Positions 1 to 9,069 of a stretch of 64,000 bases of DNA are shown here, piece after piece (the stretch's first letter is position 1; every line of letters begins with the position of its first letter). The DNA lies in NCBI RefSeq assembly GCF_900105625.1, contig NZ_FNSD01000001.1, positions 806,001 to 870,000 on the forward strand, in the 5' to 3' direction. Both the position numbers and the translations under genes were made by a program. The notes under the pieces are model-generated. The model was not told where the DNA came from, did not search any database, and saw only the letters and a list, made by a program, of their open reading frames with translations. Origin of the DNA: Terriglobus roseus (GTDB lineage: Bacteria > Acidobacteriota > Terriglobia > Terriglobales > Acidobacteriaceae).

Positions 1-923
1 TCCATAGCCTTCGCATTGGCAGCGGATGGCTCAGCCAGCAGTGCGTTGGAGCGAATGTGTGCGTTGTCCTTCGACGAGAAGAGCACGATGCCCACCGGGT
101 TTGTCCCGAGCGCCGCGCGCATCATCAGCTCGCCAAGGACCCCGGGAGCACGCAGGTCTGTGCCTGTTGCGGCAGACCAGCGTTTGGCTATGTCTTCTGA
201 AGCGAGATATCGCTCCAGCCGGCGGCGGTTGCCTGCCAGCGACCGATGGTGAATCTTGAATGTGTCGATATCCTCCACGCCATCGAACACGGACCACTCA
301 CGCTGAACGACACGCGCGTATGCGGGCGACTCCGCAAGGATCGCACTGGCATGTCCACGGTCTGTACCCACGCCGAACGCGCCAATACTTCCCTTCTGCT
401 TTGCGTTCTCCAGGAACCCAAGCAGCGGCGAGTCTCGGACTTCACCAGCAGTCGCATCGTGCAACAGAAAGAGATCGATCCGATCGACGCGAAGGTTGCG
501 CAGGCTGCTTTCAAGCGATGCCTGCGCCTTTTGGATGGAAAGGTCGCGCTTTGCTGGAACAGCCGCGACCACCGACGCTGCGCGCTGCGCTTTCGCCTTA
601 AGAGCCGGAATGGCTTTGATCAAAGGTCGCGCCAGGTTGCGTGCAATACCGATGAGCCCTGGATTTTTCGCGGGCGCTATGCCGAATTTCGTTGTTACTG
701 TGACTTCTTCGCGATGTTGCGACAGGAATTCCCCGAGGCACCCCTCTGCTTCTCCGTAGCCATAGGCGGGCGCGACATCGAAGTGCCGCACACCGGCGTC
801 AAAAGCCCATTGGAGCGTTTGAAGCGACTCACGCCGGCCCATGGAACCCATGATGCTGGAGCAGCCGAAGCCAAGGCGCGTGGTGCGGCGGCCAGTATCT
901 GCGAAATCGATCGTCGGCATCAT
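1..923 (-). CDS. aldo/keto reductase, C-terminus outside window
   Basis: Partial NADPH-dependent oxidoreductase of the aldo/keto reductase superfamily. About 307 codons are open to the window edge, so the stop lies outside. The translation shows the family's TIM-barrel landmarks: LGFGCSSIMG near the N-terminus, DVAPAYGYGEAE with the catalytic Asp and Tyr, VTVTTKFG with the catalytic Lys, and DLFLLHD on the next catalytic strand. The start is ATG-ATG; I see no good Shine-Dalgarno, which fits translation coupled to the gene 23 bases upstream. It is the last visible member of an operon with a GMC oxidoreductase and a glycosyltransferase, so a role in sugar or glycan modification is inferred. The substrate is unknown. 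Confidence 0.88.
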   Translation of the reverse strand, partial: MMPTIDFADTGRRTTRLGFGCSSIMGSMGRRESLQTLQWAFDAGVRHFDVAPAYGYGEAEGCLGEFLSQHREEVTVTTKFGIAPAKNPGLIGIARNLARPLIKAIPALKAKAQRAASVVAAVPAKRDLSIQKAQASLESSLRNLRVDRIDLFLLHDATAGEVRDSPLLGFLENAKQKGSIGAFGVGTDRGHASAILAESPAYARVVQREWSVFDGVEDIDTFKIHHRSLAGNRRRLERYLASEDIAKRWSAATGTDLRAPGVLGELMMRAALGTNPVGIVLFSSKDNAHIRSNALLAEPSAANAKAM

Positions 924-946
924 CGGAGGATTCTTTCAGTGAGCAA

Positions 947-2524
947 TTAGACTGCGGCAGTCTGCCGCGCCAGTCGTCTGGCAAGCCGGACCGCTAGTGC
1001 AAGCACGGTGTGGGTCGGGTTGGAGTAGCCGCCCGTCGGGAAGACGGAGGCACTGCAAAGAGAGAGATTGGGTATGCCGTGCAATCGCAGGTCGACGTCC
1101 ACGACACCGTCCGTGGGTATCGCTGACATTCTCGTACCGCCGATATGGTGCAGCCCGTCATCACAGCGTTCGCGTAGAGCTGCATCATCCCGCAGGTCAA
1201 TGGTCGGCACAAGCTCCGCGATTTTCTGCTCCTTCAGGTTACGCCCTGCCACATCGAGAAACGTGCGAATGGTGTCCAGTTCCGTCAACGAGATTCGCCA
1301 GTCGAGCCGCGCACGGCGCATCCCCAGAGCGTCGCGCTCGTCAGCCAGCGTGACGCGGCTGGCGCCATCCGGTTCCTGCTCGCAGTGGACACGCAATGAC
1401 AGGGCTGCATCTGGGCTGTTGTAGACGCGATGGTTCACCTTATACGACCAGGCTTGTCGGAGCAGCATTGGGAAGTTAGCCAGCAGATGTACCACCTGTG
1501 CCCCATCCATCTCGCCCCACGCCCCGCGCAGCAAGCGTCGTCCTGTTGACTTGATCGCCCCGGCGATTTCATCCGAGCTATCGCGAAAGGCGAAGGTGCC
1601 GGCGACATTCAGGACACGATATTCGCTCTGTGCCAGAGACGAGAGCCGAAACTTCGGATGGTACTTGTAGCCGCCGAGAAGAACATTGGTGAAACTGCCA
1701 AGGAAACGTTCGCGGTCCAGCGGACGTACGTTAACGACGTCACAATCGACGTGATCCTGGAAGCCGGTACCAACCAGTCCATTTGGGTTCCAGCGTTCGT
1801 CATGCGATTCCTGCAAATGCAATAGCAGCCGCGACGTTTCGATGGCGCCGATGGCGAGGACAAATTCCCGGGCACGCACCGTGGCCTGATTACCGTTGAG
1901 ACTGCGGAAGACTGCCTTCCGCACGTGCACACCGTCATCCTCAAGCACGACGTCCATGAGATTCGCATGGACCACGGAAGAGACACGCGATGAGGCAGCC
2001 ATCTCAGCACCATGCAACCGGGCGAAATTTGGCTGCGGGCACCAGCGTGTGAAGTAGGGCTCCAGTTCGCTGCCAAGATCTGGAAGCTCTTCCCCGACCG
2101 CCCTCCACACCTCTTCATCATGATGAAGCGAAGCAATTAGCCCTTCGAATTCGAACGCAGTCGCATAGAAAGGGAATAAATCGTCTTTAGTAATTGGCCA
2201 GCCACTATGAGCGACCCAGTCCCGATGTGCAAAATCAATGGGTTCAAGCTCCAGGATCTGGCCACCCCATCGGATGGTCGTACCACCCCACGCGCGGAAG
2301 CGGCCTTTGTGCACGCCGGTGTGCGGCTGACCAATGACATCCGTGTCATAAAGCTTCTGCGATGGTTCCTCCAGGGTGGGTCCACCGCTCTCCATCAGGA
2401 TCACCCTGCGACCAGCGCGTGACAGTTCTAAAGCCAGCACGGTTCCCGCAGCGCCAGCGCCGACGATACAGACATCAAACAATTCATCTGGAGCGAACGC
2501 CCCGTCCGCAAGATCGTGCCTCAT
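947..2524 (-). CDS. GMC-family FAD-dependent oxidoreductase
   Basis: Flavoprotein of 525 aa in the glucose-methanol-choline oxidoreductase superfamily, which oxidises alcohol groups of sugars, polyols or lipids. The N-terminal Rossmann motif GAGAAG (residues 22-27) is followed by an Glu-containing strand end (ILMESGG) for FAD ribose binding. The C-terminal part has the GMC catalytic region, with HHIGGTRMS and later GGYSNPTHTVLALA supplying the usual His and Asn/His pair. Length is typical of the bacterial short form. The ATG overlaps the stop of the upstream glycosyltransferase by four bases (ATGA), so they are translationally coupled. Substrate not predictable; context suggests a glycan or sugar alcohol. 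Confidence 0.88.
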   Translation of the reverse strand: MRHDLADGAFAPDELFDVCIVGAGAAGTVLALELSRAGRRVILMESGGPTLEEPSQKLYDTDVIGQPHTGVHKGRFRAWGGTTIRWGGQILELEPIDFAHRDWVAHSGWPITKDDLFPFYATAFEFEGLIASLHHDEEVWRAVGEELPDLGSELEPYFTRWCPQPNFARLHGAEMAASSRVSSVVHANLMDVVLEDDGVHVRKAVFRSLNGNQATVRAREFVLAIGAIETSRLLLHLQESHDERWNPNGLVGTGFQDHVDCDVVNVRPLDRERFLGSFTNVLLGGYKYHPKFRLSSLAQSEYRVLNVAGTFAFRDSSDEIAGAIKSTGRRLLRGAWGEMDGAQVVHLLANFPMLLRQAWSYKVNHRVYNSPDAALSLRVHCEQEPDGASRVTLADERDALGMRRARLDWRISLTELDTIRTFLDVAGRNLKEQKIAELVPTIDLRDDAALRERCDDGLHHIGGTRMSAIPTDGVVDVDLRLHGIPNLSLCSASVFPTGGYSNPTHTVLALAVRLARRLARQTAAV

Positions 2525-3591
2525 TCGGCTTTACCCGTTCCCGCCCGAGAGGGGCGACTTGCAATGAGGGTGCGGACGCGCTCGATGATCTGCCGAATCT
2601 GTGTGTCGTTGTCGTAACCCGAAGTGGTTGCGCGTCTCTGACCAGCCGCAGCGATGGATGCCCTTCCACCCTCATCCTTAAGGTACTGACGAATTTTGGC
2701 CGCGCATTCGTCAAGCCCTTCAAAGAAGACTGCTTCCACATCCTCTTCAAAACGAAGCTTGTGACCGGCGGAGCGCTCCGCCAGGAGGAAGCCTCCGCAA
2801 GCAGCAATCTCAAAGCTCTTATGTACGAACTCGTCCTGATTGGAGTGCGTCAGGAAAGACAGATTGATACGGGAACGCCAGATGCCCTCACGGTAGTCGG
2901 CATTGCGCAATTCCCCGGAGCCGTTATAGATCTGCTGTCCGCCGACCGCTGCCAACGCGGGTTTCCAGATCACGCTGCCGTTCACCTGCACCGCGAAACC
3001 GCATTCGCGCCACAGTTGAGTCAAGAAGGTCGGTCGTTGGTCGTACGGTGTACCGATGAACGACACGTCGCGATTTCGGTCCTCGTCGCTCCATAAAGCC
3101 GGTGGAGGAAAGTGAACGGTTGGTTCATAAGCCGTCTGGATCTTGATGACATTCCGTGCGCCGGCGGCCATGTAGTCGCGCATATTCACATCGCGCTGCG
3201 TGCAATGCAGATCGTAGTCAGGAATCGTCTTCGCATACAGTCGCCAGCCGGGGTCGCGGCGTGGTCCGAAGAAGTTATCGATCATGTACGAGACCGTCAC
3301 GATCCCCCACGAACGAAGCGTCTGCAGCGTCTGCGGACGCATACCGAGAACCTTGTCCGCCCACACAATGTCCGGCTGCAGCTGCTTCGCCATGGCCAGA
3401 ATGTCTTTGTTCAGCCGCGATATGCCGGGGCCCATCACGGCTCGAAATTCCAACTTCTGCATGAGCGCGTTGCTGTTCAGGTAGTCCAGCGTGTTGACCG
3501 TCGTTACGTCGTGTCCCTCTCGGCGCAATGCCATGGCACGGAAAAGCGCGGAATCGAAGGGCGCTAGCTGCGCGACATACAGAATCCGCAT
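2521..3591 (-). CDS. CgeB-like glycosyltransferase
   Basis: Protein of 356 aa resembling the CgeB/DUF3880 group of GT-B glycosyltransferases. The N-terminal half begins MRILYVAQLAPFDS and carries an Asp-rich nucleotide-fold region (IPDYDLHCTQRD). The C-terminal half has the family's acceptor/donor segment, with FEIAACGGFLLAERS followed by the EEDVEAVFF region. It probably transfers a sugar in the cytoplasm during surface glycan or glycoprotein synthesis. It starts five bases after the MgtE_N/CBS gene and overlaps the GMC oxidoreductase gene by four bases, so all are likely one transcript. Donor and acceptor are unknown. Confidence 0.8.
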   Translation of the reverse strand: MRILYVAQLAPFDSALFRAMALRREGHDVTTVNTLDYLNSNALMQKLEFRAVMGPGISRLNKDILAMAKQLQPDIVWADKVLGMRPQTLQTLRSWGIVTVSYMIDNFFGPRRDPGWRLYAKTIPDYDLHCTQRDVNMRDYMAAGARNVIKIQTAYEPTVHFPPPALWSDEDRNRDVSFIGTPYDQRPTFLTQLWRECGFAVQVNGSVIWKPALAAVGGQQIYNGSGELRNADYREGIWRSRINLSFLTHSNQDEFVHKSFEIAACGGFLLAERSAGHKLRFEEDVEAVFFEGLDECAAKIRQYLKDEGGRASIAAAGQRRATTSGYDNDTQIRQIIERVRTLIASRPSRAGTGKAE

Positions 3592-3595
3592 CGTG

Positions 3596-4867
3596 TCAGC
3601 GCCCCGCCCGCAACAGCGCGATCACGTGTTCTGGATAGATCACGCCGGCGAGCTGGCGGTCGTGCTCCAGCACGGCAAGCGAGCGCAGGTTGTATTTGTC
3701 GAACTGCTCTGCGATTTCGCGGCTGCCTGCGTCGATGGAGCAGGTATGCATGCGCGGTTCGCGAATGGCCTTTAGCGGTGTCGAGCGCTCGGCGAGCATC
3801 ATGCGCGCGAGGGTGACAACGCCGGTCAGATGCTGTGATTCGTTCAGCAGAAAGATCTCATTCACCGTCTCCAGGTCGCCTTCAAAGACACGCAGCGCAT
3901 CCACCGCGTGCTGCACATCCGCAGAGTCCGGCAGCGCGACGTAGTCCGTCGTCATGCGGCCCGCGGCCCAGTCTTCCGGGAACTCCAGCAGTTCTTCGAC
4001 GTGTGCGCGCTCCTCGGGCTCCATCTCGTGCAGGATGGCCTCGGAACGCTCTTCCGACAGTTCCGCCAACAGGTCGGCGGCAGCGCCCGGATCCATCTCT
4101 TCCACGATGTCGGCGACGCGGCTGGAGTCCATCCCCTCAAGCAGCGAGCGTTGCAACTTGGGATCGACTTCCTCAAGCGCCTCGGCCGCGATCTCTTCGT
4201 CCAGAGACGTGAAGACGGCTTCGCGTTCCGCCGGTGCAAGCTCTGCAAGGATGTCCGCGATGTCCGACGGGTGCATGTTCGACAGGCGGTCGCCTTCAAT
4301 CTTCAGGCGAACACGACGCGCCGGATCGCGATCGATCAGGTCGACGAACTCCCACGGAATCACGCGCGCCTGGAAGCGATGCGCCAACGCCTCCACCAGC
4401 GACTGCGGCAGGCCTTTCAGCAACCTTCGCACGGCGCCGCGCATGCCCACTTCAACCTCGGCGATGCGCAGCTTACAGACGGAGTCAGCCTCGACCTCCC
4501 ACACCAAATCGACGTCGTTCACGCGTACGACCTTGTGGCCGTGAACGTCAATGATCTGCTGGTCGAGCAGATCGCGCTCAAGCAGCACCGAGGAGGGCGA
4601 GAGCTCCATGATGGTGCGTTCGGTGTCGGCGCGCAGACGGATTTCCCCATGCGCGCTAAAGGTCAGATCTCCGAGCGGCACTGTGTACACCTGCCGGTCC
4701 CGCACCTTGCCAGAGGCGGAGAGCACGAGGCAACTGACGTGCGTGCCAGCGTCTTCCGACTTCAGAAGGAACTCCGCGATGCGTCCGCTGGCGTTGCCGT
4801 CCGCGTCAAGAACTCGAGCGCCCATCATGGAAGACAGGCTGGTGCGACGGATCGTCTGTTCGGTCAT
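3596..4867 (-). CDS. MgtE_N / PRC-barrel / CBS-pair protein without the channel domain
   Basis: Soluble protein of 423 aa combining regulatory modules of magnesium transporters. The N-terminal 150 residues contain PRC-barrel-like segments (for example LLDQQIIDVHGHKVVRVNDVDL). Residues from about 210 form the acidic helical MgtE N-domain (MHPSDIADILAELAPAEREA and following). The C-terminal 130 residues form a CBS pair (MTTDYVALPDSADVQHAV; CSIDAGSREIAEQF). The five-helix MgtE channel domain is absent and no transmembrane segment is visible, so it is a divalent-cation or nucleotide sensor rather than a transporter. In related bacteria such proteins often accompany NRAMP-type transporters, but none is adjacent here. 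ATG start with AAGG upstream. Confidence 0.82.
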   Translation of the reverse strand: MTEQTIRRTSLSSMMGARVLDADGNASGRIAEFLLKSEDAGTHVSCLVLSASGKVRDRQVYTVPLGDLTFSAHGEIRLRADTERTIMELSPSSVLLERDLLDQQIIDVHGHKVVRVNDVDLVWEVEADSVCKLRIAEVEVGMRGAVRRLLKGLPQSLVEALAHRFQARVIPWEFVDLIDRDPARRVRLKIEGDRLSNMHPSDIADILAELAPAEREAVFTSLDEEIAAEALEEVDPKLQRSLLEGMDSSRVADIVEEMDPGAAADLLAELSEERSEAILHEMEPEERAHVEELLEFPEDWAAGRMTTDYVALPDSADVQHAVDALRVFEGDLETVNEIFLLNESQHLTGVVTLARMMLAERSTPLKAIREPRMHTCSIDAGSREIAEQFDKYNLRSLAVLEHDRQLAGVIYPEHVIALLRAGR

Positions 4868-5041
4868 CGACCTTGCCTCCCTGTCCTATCGATTGGGGTT
4901 CCACTTCGCAGTCTACCCAAGCCTTCGCGTCCGGGCGAATACAGAGACCGAATGAGCTGATTGGAAGGAACTTCCGGCCGCGTGGCGGCATCCAAATCGG
5001 GATGTTTTCTTGACATTCCTCGCCGCGGGAAGCACACTTCG

Positions 5042-5524
5042 ATGGAAGACCGGACATTTGCACAGACGCTGCACCGGAGACCGTTGCCCAACACGCCCAC
5101 AACCCGAACCAGCCTTACCCTGGCGTCGACACTGGAAACCGTGGACCGCGTGGAGCACGAAGCAGAAAGCTTCGCTGCCCGCTTCGGCTTCAACGAAGAC
5201 GACGTATCGAGCATCGCCATGGCTGTGCGCGAAGCGACGGTCAATGCGGTCATCCACGGCAATGCCTACAGCCACGACAAGCAGGTCACCGCAAACTTTG
5301 AAGCCACCGAAGACGACCTGGTCTTCCGCATCAGCGACCAGGGTACCGGCTTCAACGAGGAGACCATTCCCGACCCGCTCTCGCCGGAGAACATCCTGCG
5401 AGGATCAGGGCGCGGCGTCTTCCTCATGCGGGCTTTCATGGATGAGGTACACTTTCGCCAGCTATCGCCCGGGACAGAGCTAACGCTGATCAAGCACCGA
5501 ACGCCCGCGGAAAACGCAGCCTGA
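5042..5524 (+). CDS. RsbW-like anti-sigma serine kinase (HATPase_c_2)
   Basis: GHKL ATPase-fold protein of about 160 aa. The N-box is MAVREATVNAVIHGN (Glu and Asn for Mg-ATP), the G1 box is DQGTGF and the G2 box is GRGVFLMRAFMDEV, in the order and spacing of RsbW/SpoIIAB kinases. These phosphorylate a STAS antagonist and sequester a sigma factor. The STAS protein lies 61 bases downstream, so the two form a partner-switching pair. I chose the ATG rather than an upstream in-frame TTG because conservation begins there, although the Shine-Dalgarno (gggaag) is weak and distant. The target sigma factor is not in the window. Confidence 0.85.
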   Translation: MEDRTFAQTLHRRPLPNTPTTRTSLTLASTLETVDRVEHEAESFAARFGFNEDDVSSIAMAVREATVNAVIHGNAYSHDKQVTANFEATEDDLVFRISDQGTGFNEETIPDPLSPENILRGSGRGVFLMRAFMDEVHFRQLSPGTELTLIKHRTPAENAA

Positions 5525-5585
5525 AACTTTTCACTTCAAGCAGCAATGCAACATATTTCGCCGATCCTTTCGGCAGGAGAGCACG

Positions 5586-5933
5586 ATGAGCATGAAGGTA
5601 AGCACGCGCCAGGTTGACGGCGTAACGATTCTGGACCTGAGCGGTCGCATCACCCTGGGCGAAGGCTCCGTTACCCTGCGCGACGCCGTGCGCGACCTCG
5701 TCGCGAAGGGCGACAAGAACATCCTGCTGAACCTGGGTGACGTCAGCTACATCGACAGCTCGGGCATCGGCGAGCTGGTCAGCGCATTCACCAGCGTGAA
5801 GAACTCCGGTGGCGAACTGAAGCTGCTGAACCTGACCAAGAAGGTCCACGACCTGCTCCAGATCACCAAGCTGTATACCGTGTTCGACGTCAAGGATGAC
5901 GAGACCTCGGCTGTGGGTTCGTTCACCCGCTAA
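5586..5933 (+). CDS. STAS-domain anti-anti-sigma factor
   Basis: Single STAS domain of 115 aa. The phosphorylation loop reads YIDSSGIGELV (Ser58/Ser59), as in SpoIIAA/RsbV, followed by the usual helix and the GGELKLLNLTKKVHDLLQIT segment. When unphosphorylated it should bind the upstream RsbW-like kinase and release its sigma factor; phosphorylation on the loop serine reverses this. A clear Shine-Dalgarno (aggagag) sits just before the ATG. The gene is followed by a strong intrinsic terminator, closing a two-gene operon. Confidence 0.92.
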   Translation: MSMKVSTRQVDGVTILDLSGRITLGEGSVTLRDAVRDLVAKGDKNILLNLGDVSYIDSSGIGELVSAFTSVKNSGGELKLLNLTKKVHDLLQITKLYTVFDVKDDETSAVGSFTR

Positions 5934-5954
5934 GCACTTGCTGTTTGCAATCGA

Positions 5955-5990
5955 GAAAGGCCGTCGCTCACGCGACGGCCTTTCTGTTGC
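5955..5990 (+). terminator. intrinsic terminator of the RsbW/STAS operon
   Basis: Perfect 13-bp inverted repeat, GAAAGGCCGTCGC and its complement, around a four-base loop. The 3' arm ends in TTTC followed by TGTTG. It lies 21 bases after the STAS stop codon. Confidence 0.85.
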
Positions 5991-6142
5991 TCCAATACCT
6001 TTGGTGCCCCATCCGCAGCATCCTCGCACCAGCGCGAATCGGGATCCGCTCACCCGTGGAGCGCAGTCCAATTCAGACTTGAGAAAAGCGCTTGATCTTC
6101 GCACGGAGGGCGGCCAGTGCGTGACTCGCCGGGATCGAGCCG

Positions 6143-6829
6143 CTAAGCCCCGCCAGCCGTCGGGCCGACGGTCACGACGGCCTTCTTGCGGCTGAGAACG
6201 CTGGCGCGCTTGCGGCGATTGTGGGCGCTGGCATGGTCGATCTTGCCCCAAAAGCCCACGAAGTAGTCGACCGCGCTGATGATCGATACCGCCGCCATCC
6301 AGTAGATCGCAGTCACCGCGATGACGTGGACCGGCACGAAGAACCAGCCGGTGCCCTGCTGCCATCCGGGACCGATCCACCACGCGTCCCAGCCGTGGTC
6401 GAGGATAGCGGCGACGACCGAGACGATCTGGATCACCGTCTTCAGTTTGCCGATCTCGCTGGCGTCAATGGTGAAGCCCTCGTTTGCCGCGATGGAGCGC
6501 AGGCCGCTGACCAGAAACTCGCGTCCGATGACGAGCACGGCGATCCATGGCGGAACGATGCGGGGATTGAAGCTGATGAGACAGACGTAGCCGGCGGTGA
6601 CGAGCAGCTTGTCCGCCAGCGGGTCCAGCAGCATGCCCATGGTGGTGATCTGTCCGCGGCGGCGCGCCAGGTAGCCGTCCAGCCCGTCCGTAATGGACGC
6701 GGCGATGAACAACGTCGACGCAACGATCTCCTGCTCATGACCATGCGCAGGGAAGCTGCCGGACAGCAGCCAGATGAGCAGCGGCACGCATGCAATGCGG
6801 CTCATCGTCATGGAATTGGGAAGATTCAC
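6143..6829 (-). CDS. pgsA: CDP-diacylglycerol--glycerol-3-phosphate 3-phosphatidyltransferase
   Basis: Membrane enzyme of 228 aa making phosphatidylglycerophosphate, the committed step to phosphatidylglycerol and cardiolipin. The complete CDP-alcohol phosphotransferase signature is visible: Asp48 and Asp51 in TDGLDG, Ala55-Arg56, Gly65, Asp69 and Asp73. Hydrophobic segments follow at about residues 75-110, 130-150 and 170-195. The sequence begins MNLPNSMTMSRIACVP, typical of bacterial PgsA. The C-terminus is extended by a basic tail (RRKRASVLSRKK) compared with the usual length of about 190 aa. PgsA is preferred over phosphatidylserine or cardiolipin synthases because of the short length and the N-terminal pattern. 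Confidence 0.9.
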   Translation of the reverse strand: MNLPNSMTMSRIACVPLLIWLLSGSFPAHGHEQEIVASTLFIAASITDGLDGYLARRRGQITTMGMLLDPLADKLLVTAGYVCLISFNPRIVPPWIAVLVIGREFLVSGLRSIAANEGFTIDASEIGKLKTVIQIVSVVAAILDHGWDAWWIGPGWQQGTGWFFVPVHVIAVTAIYWMAAVSIISAVDYFVGFWGKIDHASAHNRRKRASVLSRKKAVVTVGPTAGGA

Positions 6830-6944
6830 CAGGGCACCTGGCCGCGATCAAGCACCATGCCTGGAGGCGGCGTCACCATGATTCTTGCACAGCTTGGAGA
6901 CGCGCTCACGATTAGCGCACGGGTCTGACCGTCCGAGTCGCGAA

Positions 6945-6989
6945 AGGGATCTGCATTCTGCCGGATGCCCTGACCGTATGCAGATCCCT
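6945..6989 (-). terminator. hairpin after gdhA, probable terminator
   Basis: Perfect 12-bp inverted repeat (AGGGATCTGCAT and complement) around a 21-base loop, lying 22 bases beyond the gdhA stop. On the minus strand the stem is followed by TTTCG, so the U-tract is short. Its arm resembles the GACCTGCATTC core of the intergenic repeat near 28.1 kb, so it may instead be a degenerate copy of that element. Confidence 0.55.
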
Positions 6990-7010
6990 CCCCTTGCCCT
7001 TTCGAGATAC

Positions 7011-8306
<1,296 letters not shown>

Positions 8307-8478
8307 GCTTCCTGCCTTCTCTCTTCTGGCTGCCGCGAGTCTTACTTCCGCCGGTGCAAGCCACGTTTTGTTGGACGCGCCACGCTGGATGTCGATGCGT
8401 GAAAGCTCGGCCAACAAAGCCGGTTTGGCAGCCTGCTGATCGCACAAGATCACTCGCAGCCAGCAACCAAACCGGCCG

Positions 8479-8508
8479 AGTATAGGCTGGTCTGTTTGGC
8501 ATTGGCAA
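8479..8508 (-). promoter_or_regulatory. candidate sigma-70 promoter for gdhA
   Basis: On the minus strand TTGCCA and TATACT are separated by 18 bases, placing transcription about 165 bases upstream of the gdhA start. Spacing and the -10 match are good. There is no independent support. Confidence 0.4.
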
Positions 8509-8894
8509 ACGAATCGAGTCGATTGGGAAACACCGCCGGCAAGGGCAACCCACGGCACACGACATGCCGTGAACACGCATTTTTTTCGGCGAGATCCCGG
8601 TCAAGCGTGTCTGCGCACAAATCCCTTATTATTAACTACTTACAAGATTTCAAGGCAATCAATGAGACGTCTCAGGATTGTGCGGGCAGGTGGAAACCGT
8701 GGCGTTTCCGGGGAAGAAGGAGTCAACGTGTTTAAGGTCTCGATGTCTCTTCCGTAGCCGTTTTAACTGCCGTGGCGCGCCTGGATCAATGGAGGATGGA
8801 CCGCGGCTGTTGACCGTTACTCCACGCTGACAGCAGCAGTTGAACCCTCGAAACAGGGGGAGGTTTTTCCTTTGAAATCTCTTGCAGGAAATCC
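8509..8894 (+). other. non-coding stretch with AT-rich imperfect inverted repeat
   Basis: No convincing gene is present between gdhA and the TonB receptor promoter. The only structure seen is an imperfect inverted repeat (arms near 8611-8624 and 8675-8689, CTGCGCACAA-type) enclosing about 50 bases of unusually AT-rich DNA, plus a perfect 10-bp palindrome GAGACGTCTC at 8664-8673. It might be a regulatory region or a remnant mobile sequence; I cannot assign it. Confidence 0.35.
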
Positions 8895-8925
8895 TTGACA
8901 GTGAATGCCTTCACTCCTATATAGT
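8895..8925 (+). promoter_or_regulatory. strong sigma-70 promoter of the TonB receptor gene
   Basis: Consensus TTGACA is followed after 17 bases by TATATA, which overlaps TATAGT. The segment TATAGTTTGCGCC that follows is shared with the promoters before the cytochrome c and xylB genes. The transcript would have a 5' leader of about 140 bases before the ATG. Confidence 0.75.
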
Positions 8926-9069
8926 TTGCGCCGCGTACAAAAGAGCGATTGACGGGCCGTGAGTAAGTTCAACGAAGCCCGATAACAATCCAGAGGCGAA
9001 TGAAGTGCCGAAGGACGAGACTCTGCTGTTCGCGCATTGCAGTTGGTTTGAAGTTTGTTAGGGGGTCGT

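Noticed and set aside
246-950. Plus-strand frame of 234 codons at the window start
   Set aside because: It is antisense to the clearly recognisable aldo/keto reductase, whose frame runs off the window edge.
8569-8757. Possible small protein of 62 codons before the TonB receptor
   Set aside because: No ribosome site or conserved pattern; it crosses the AT-rich inverted repeat.
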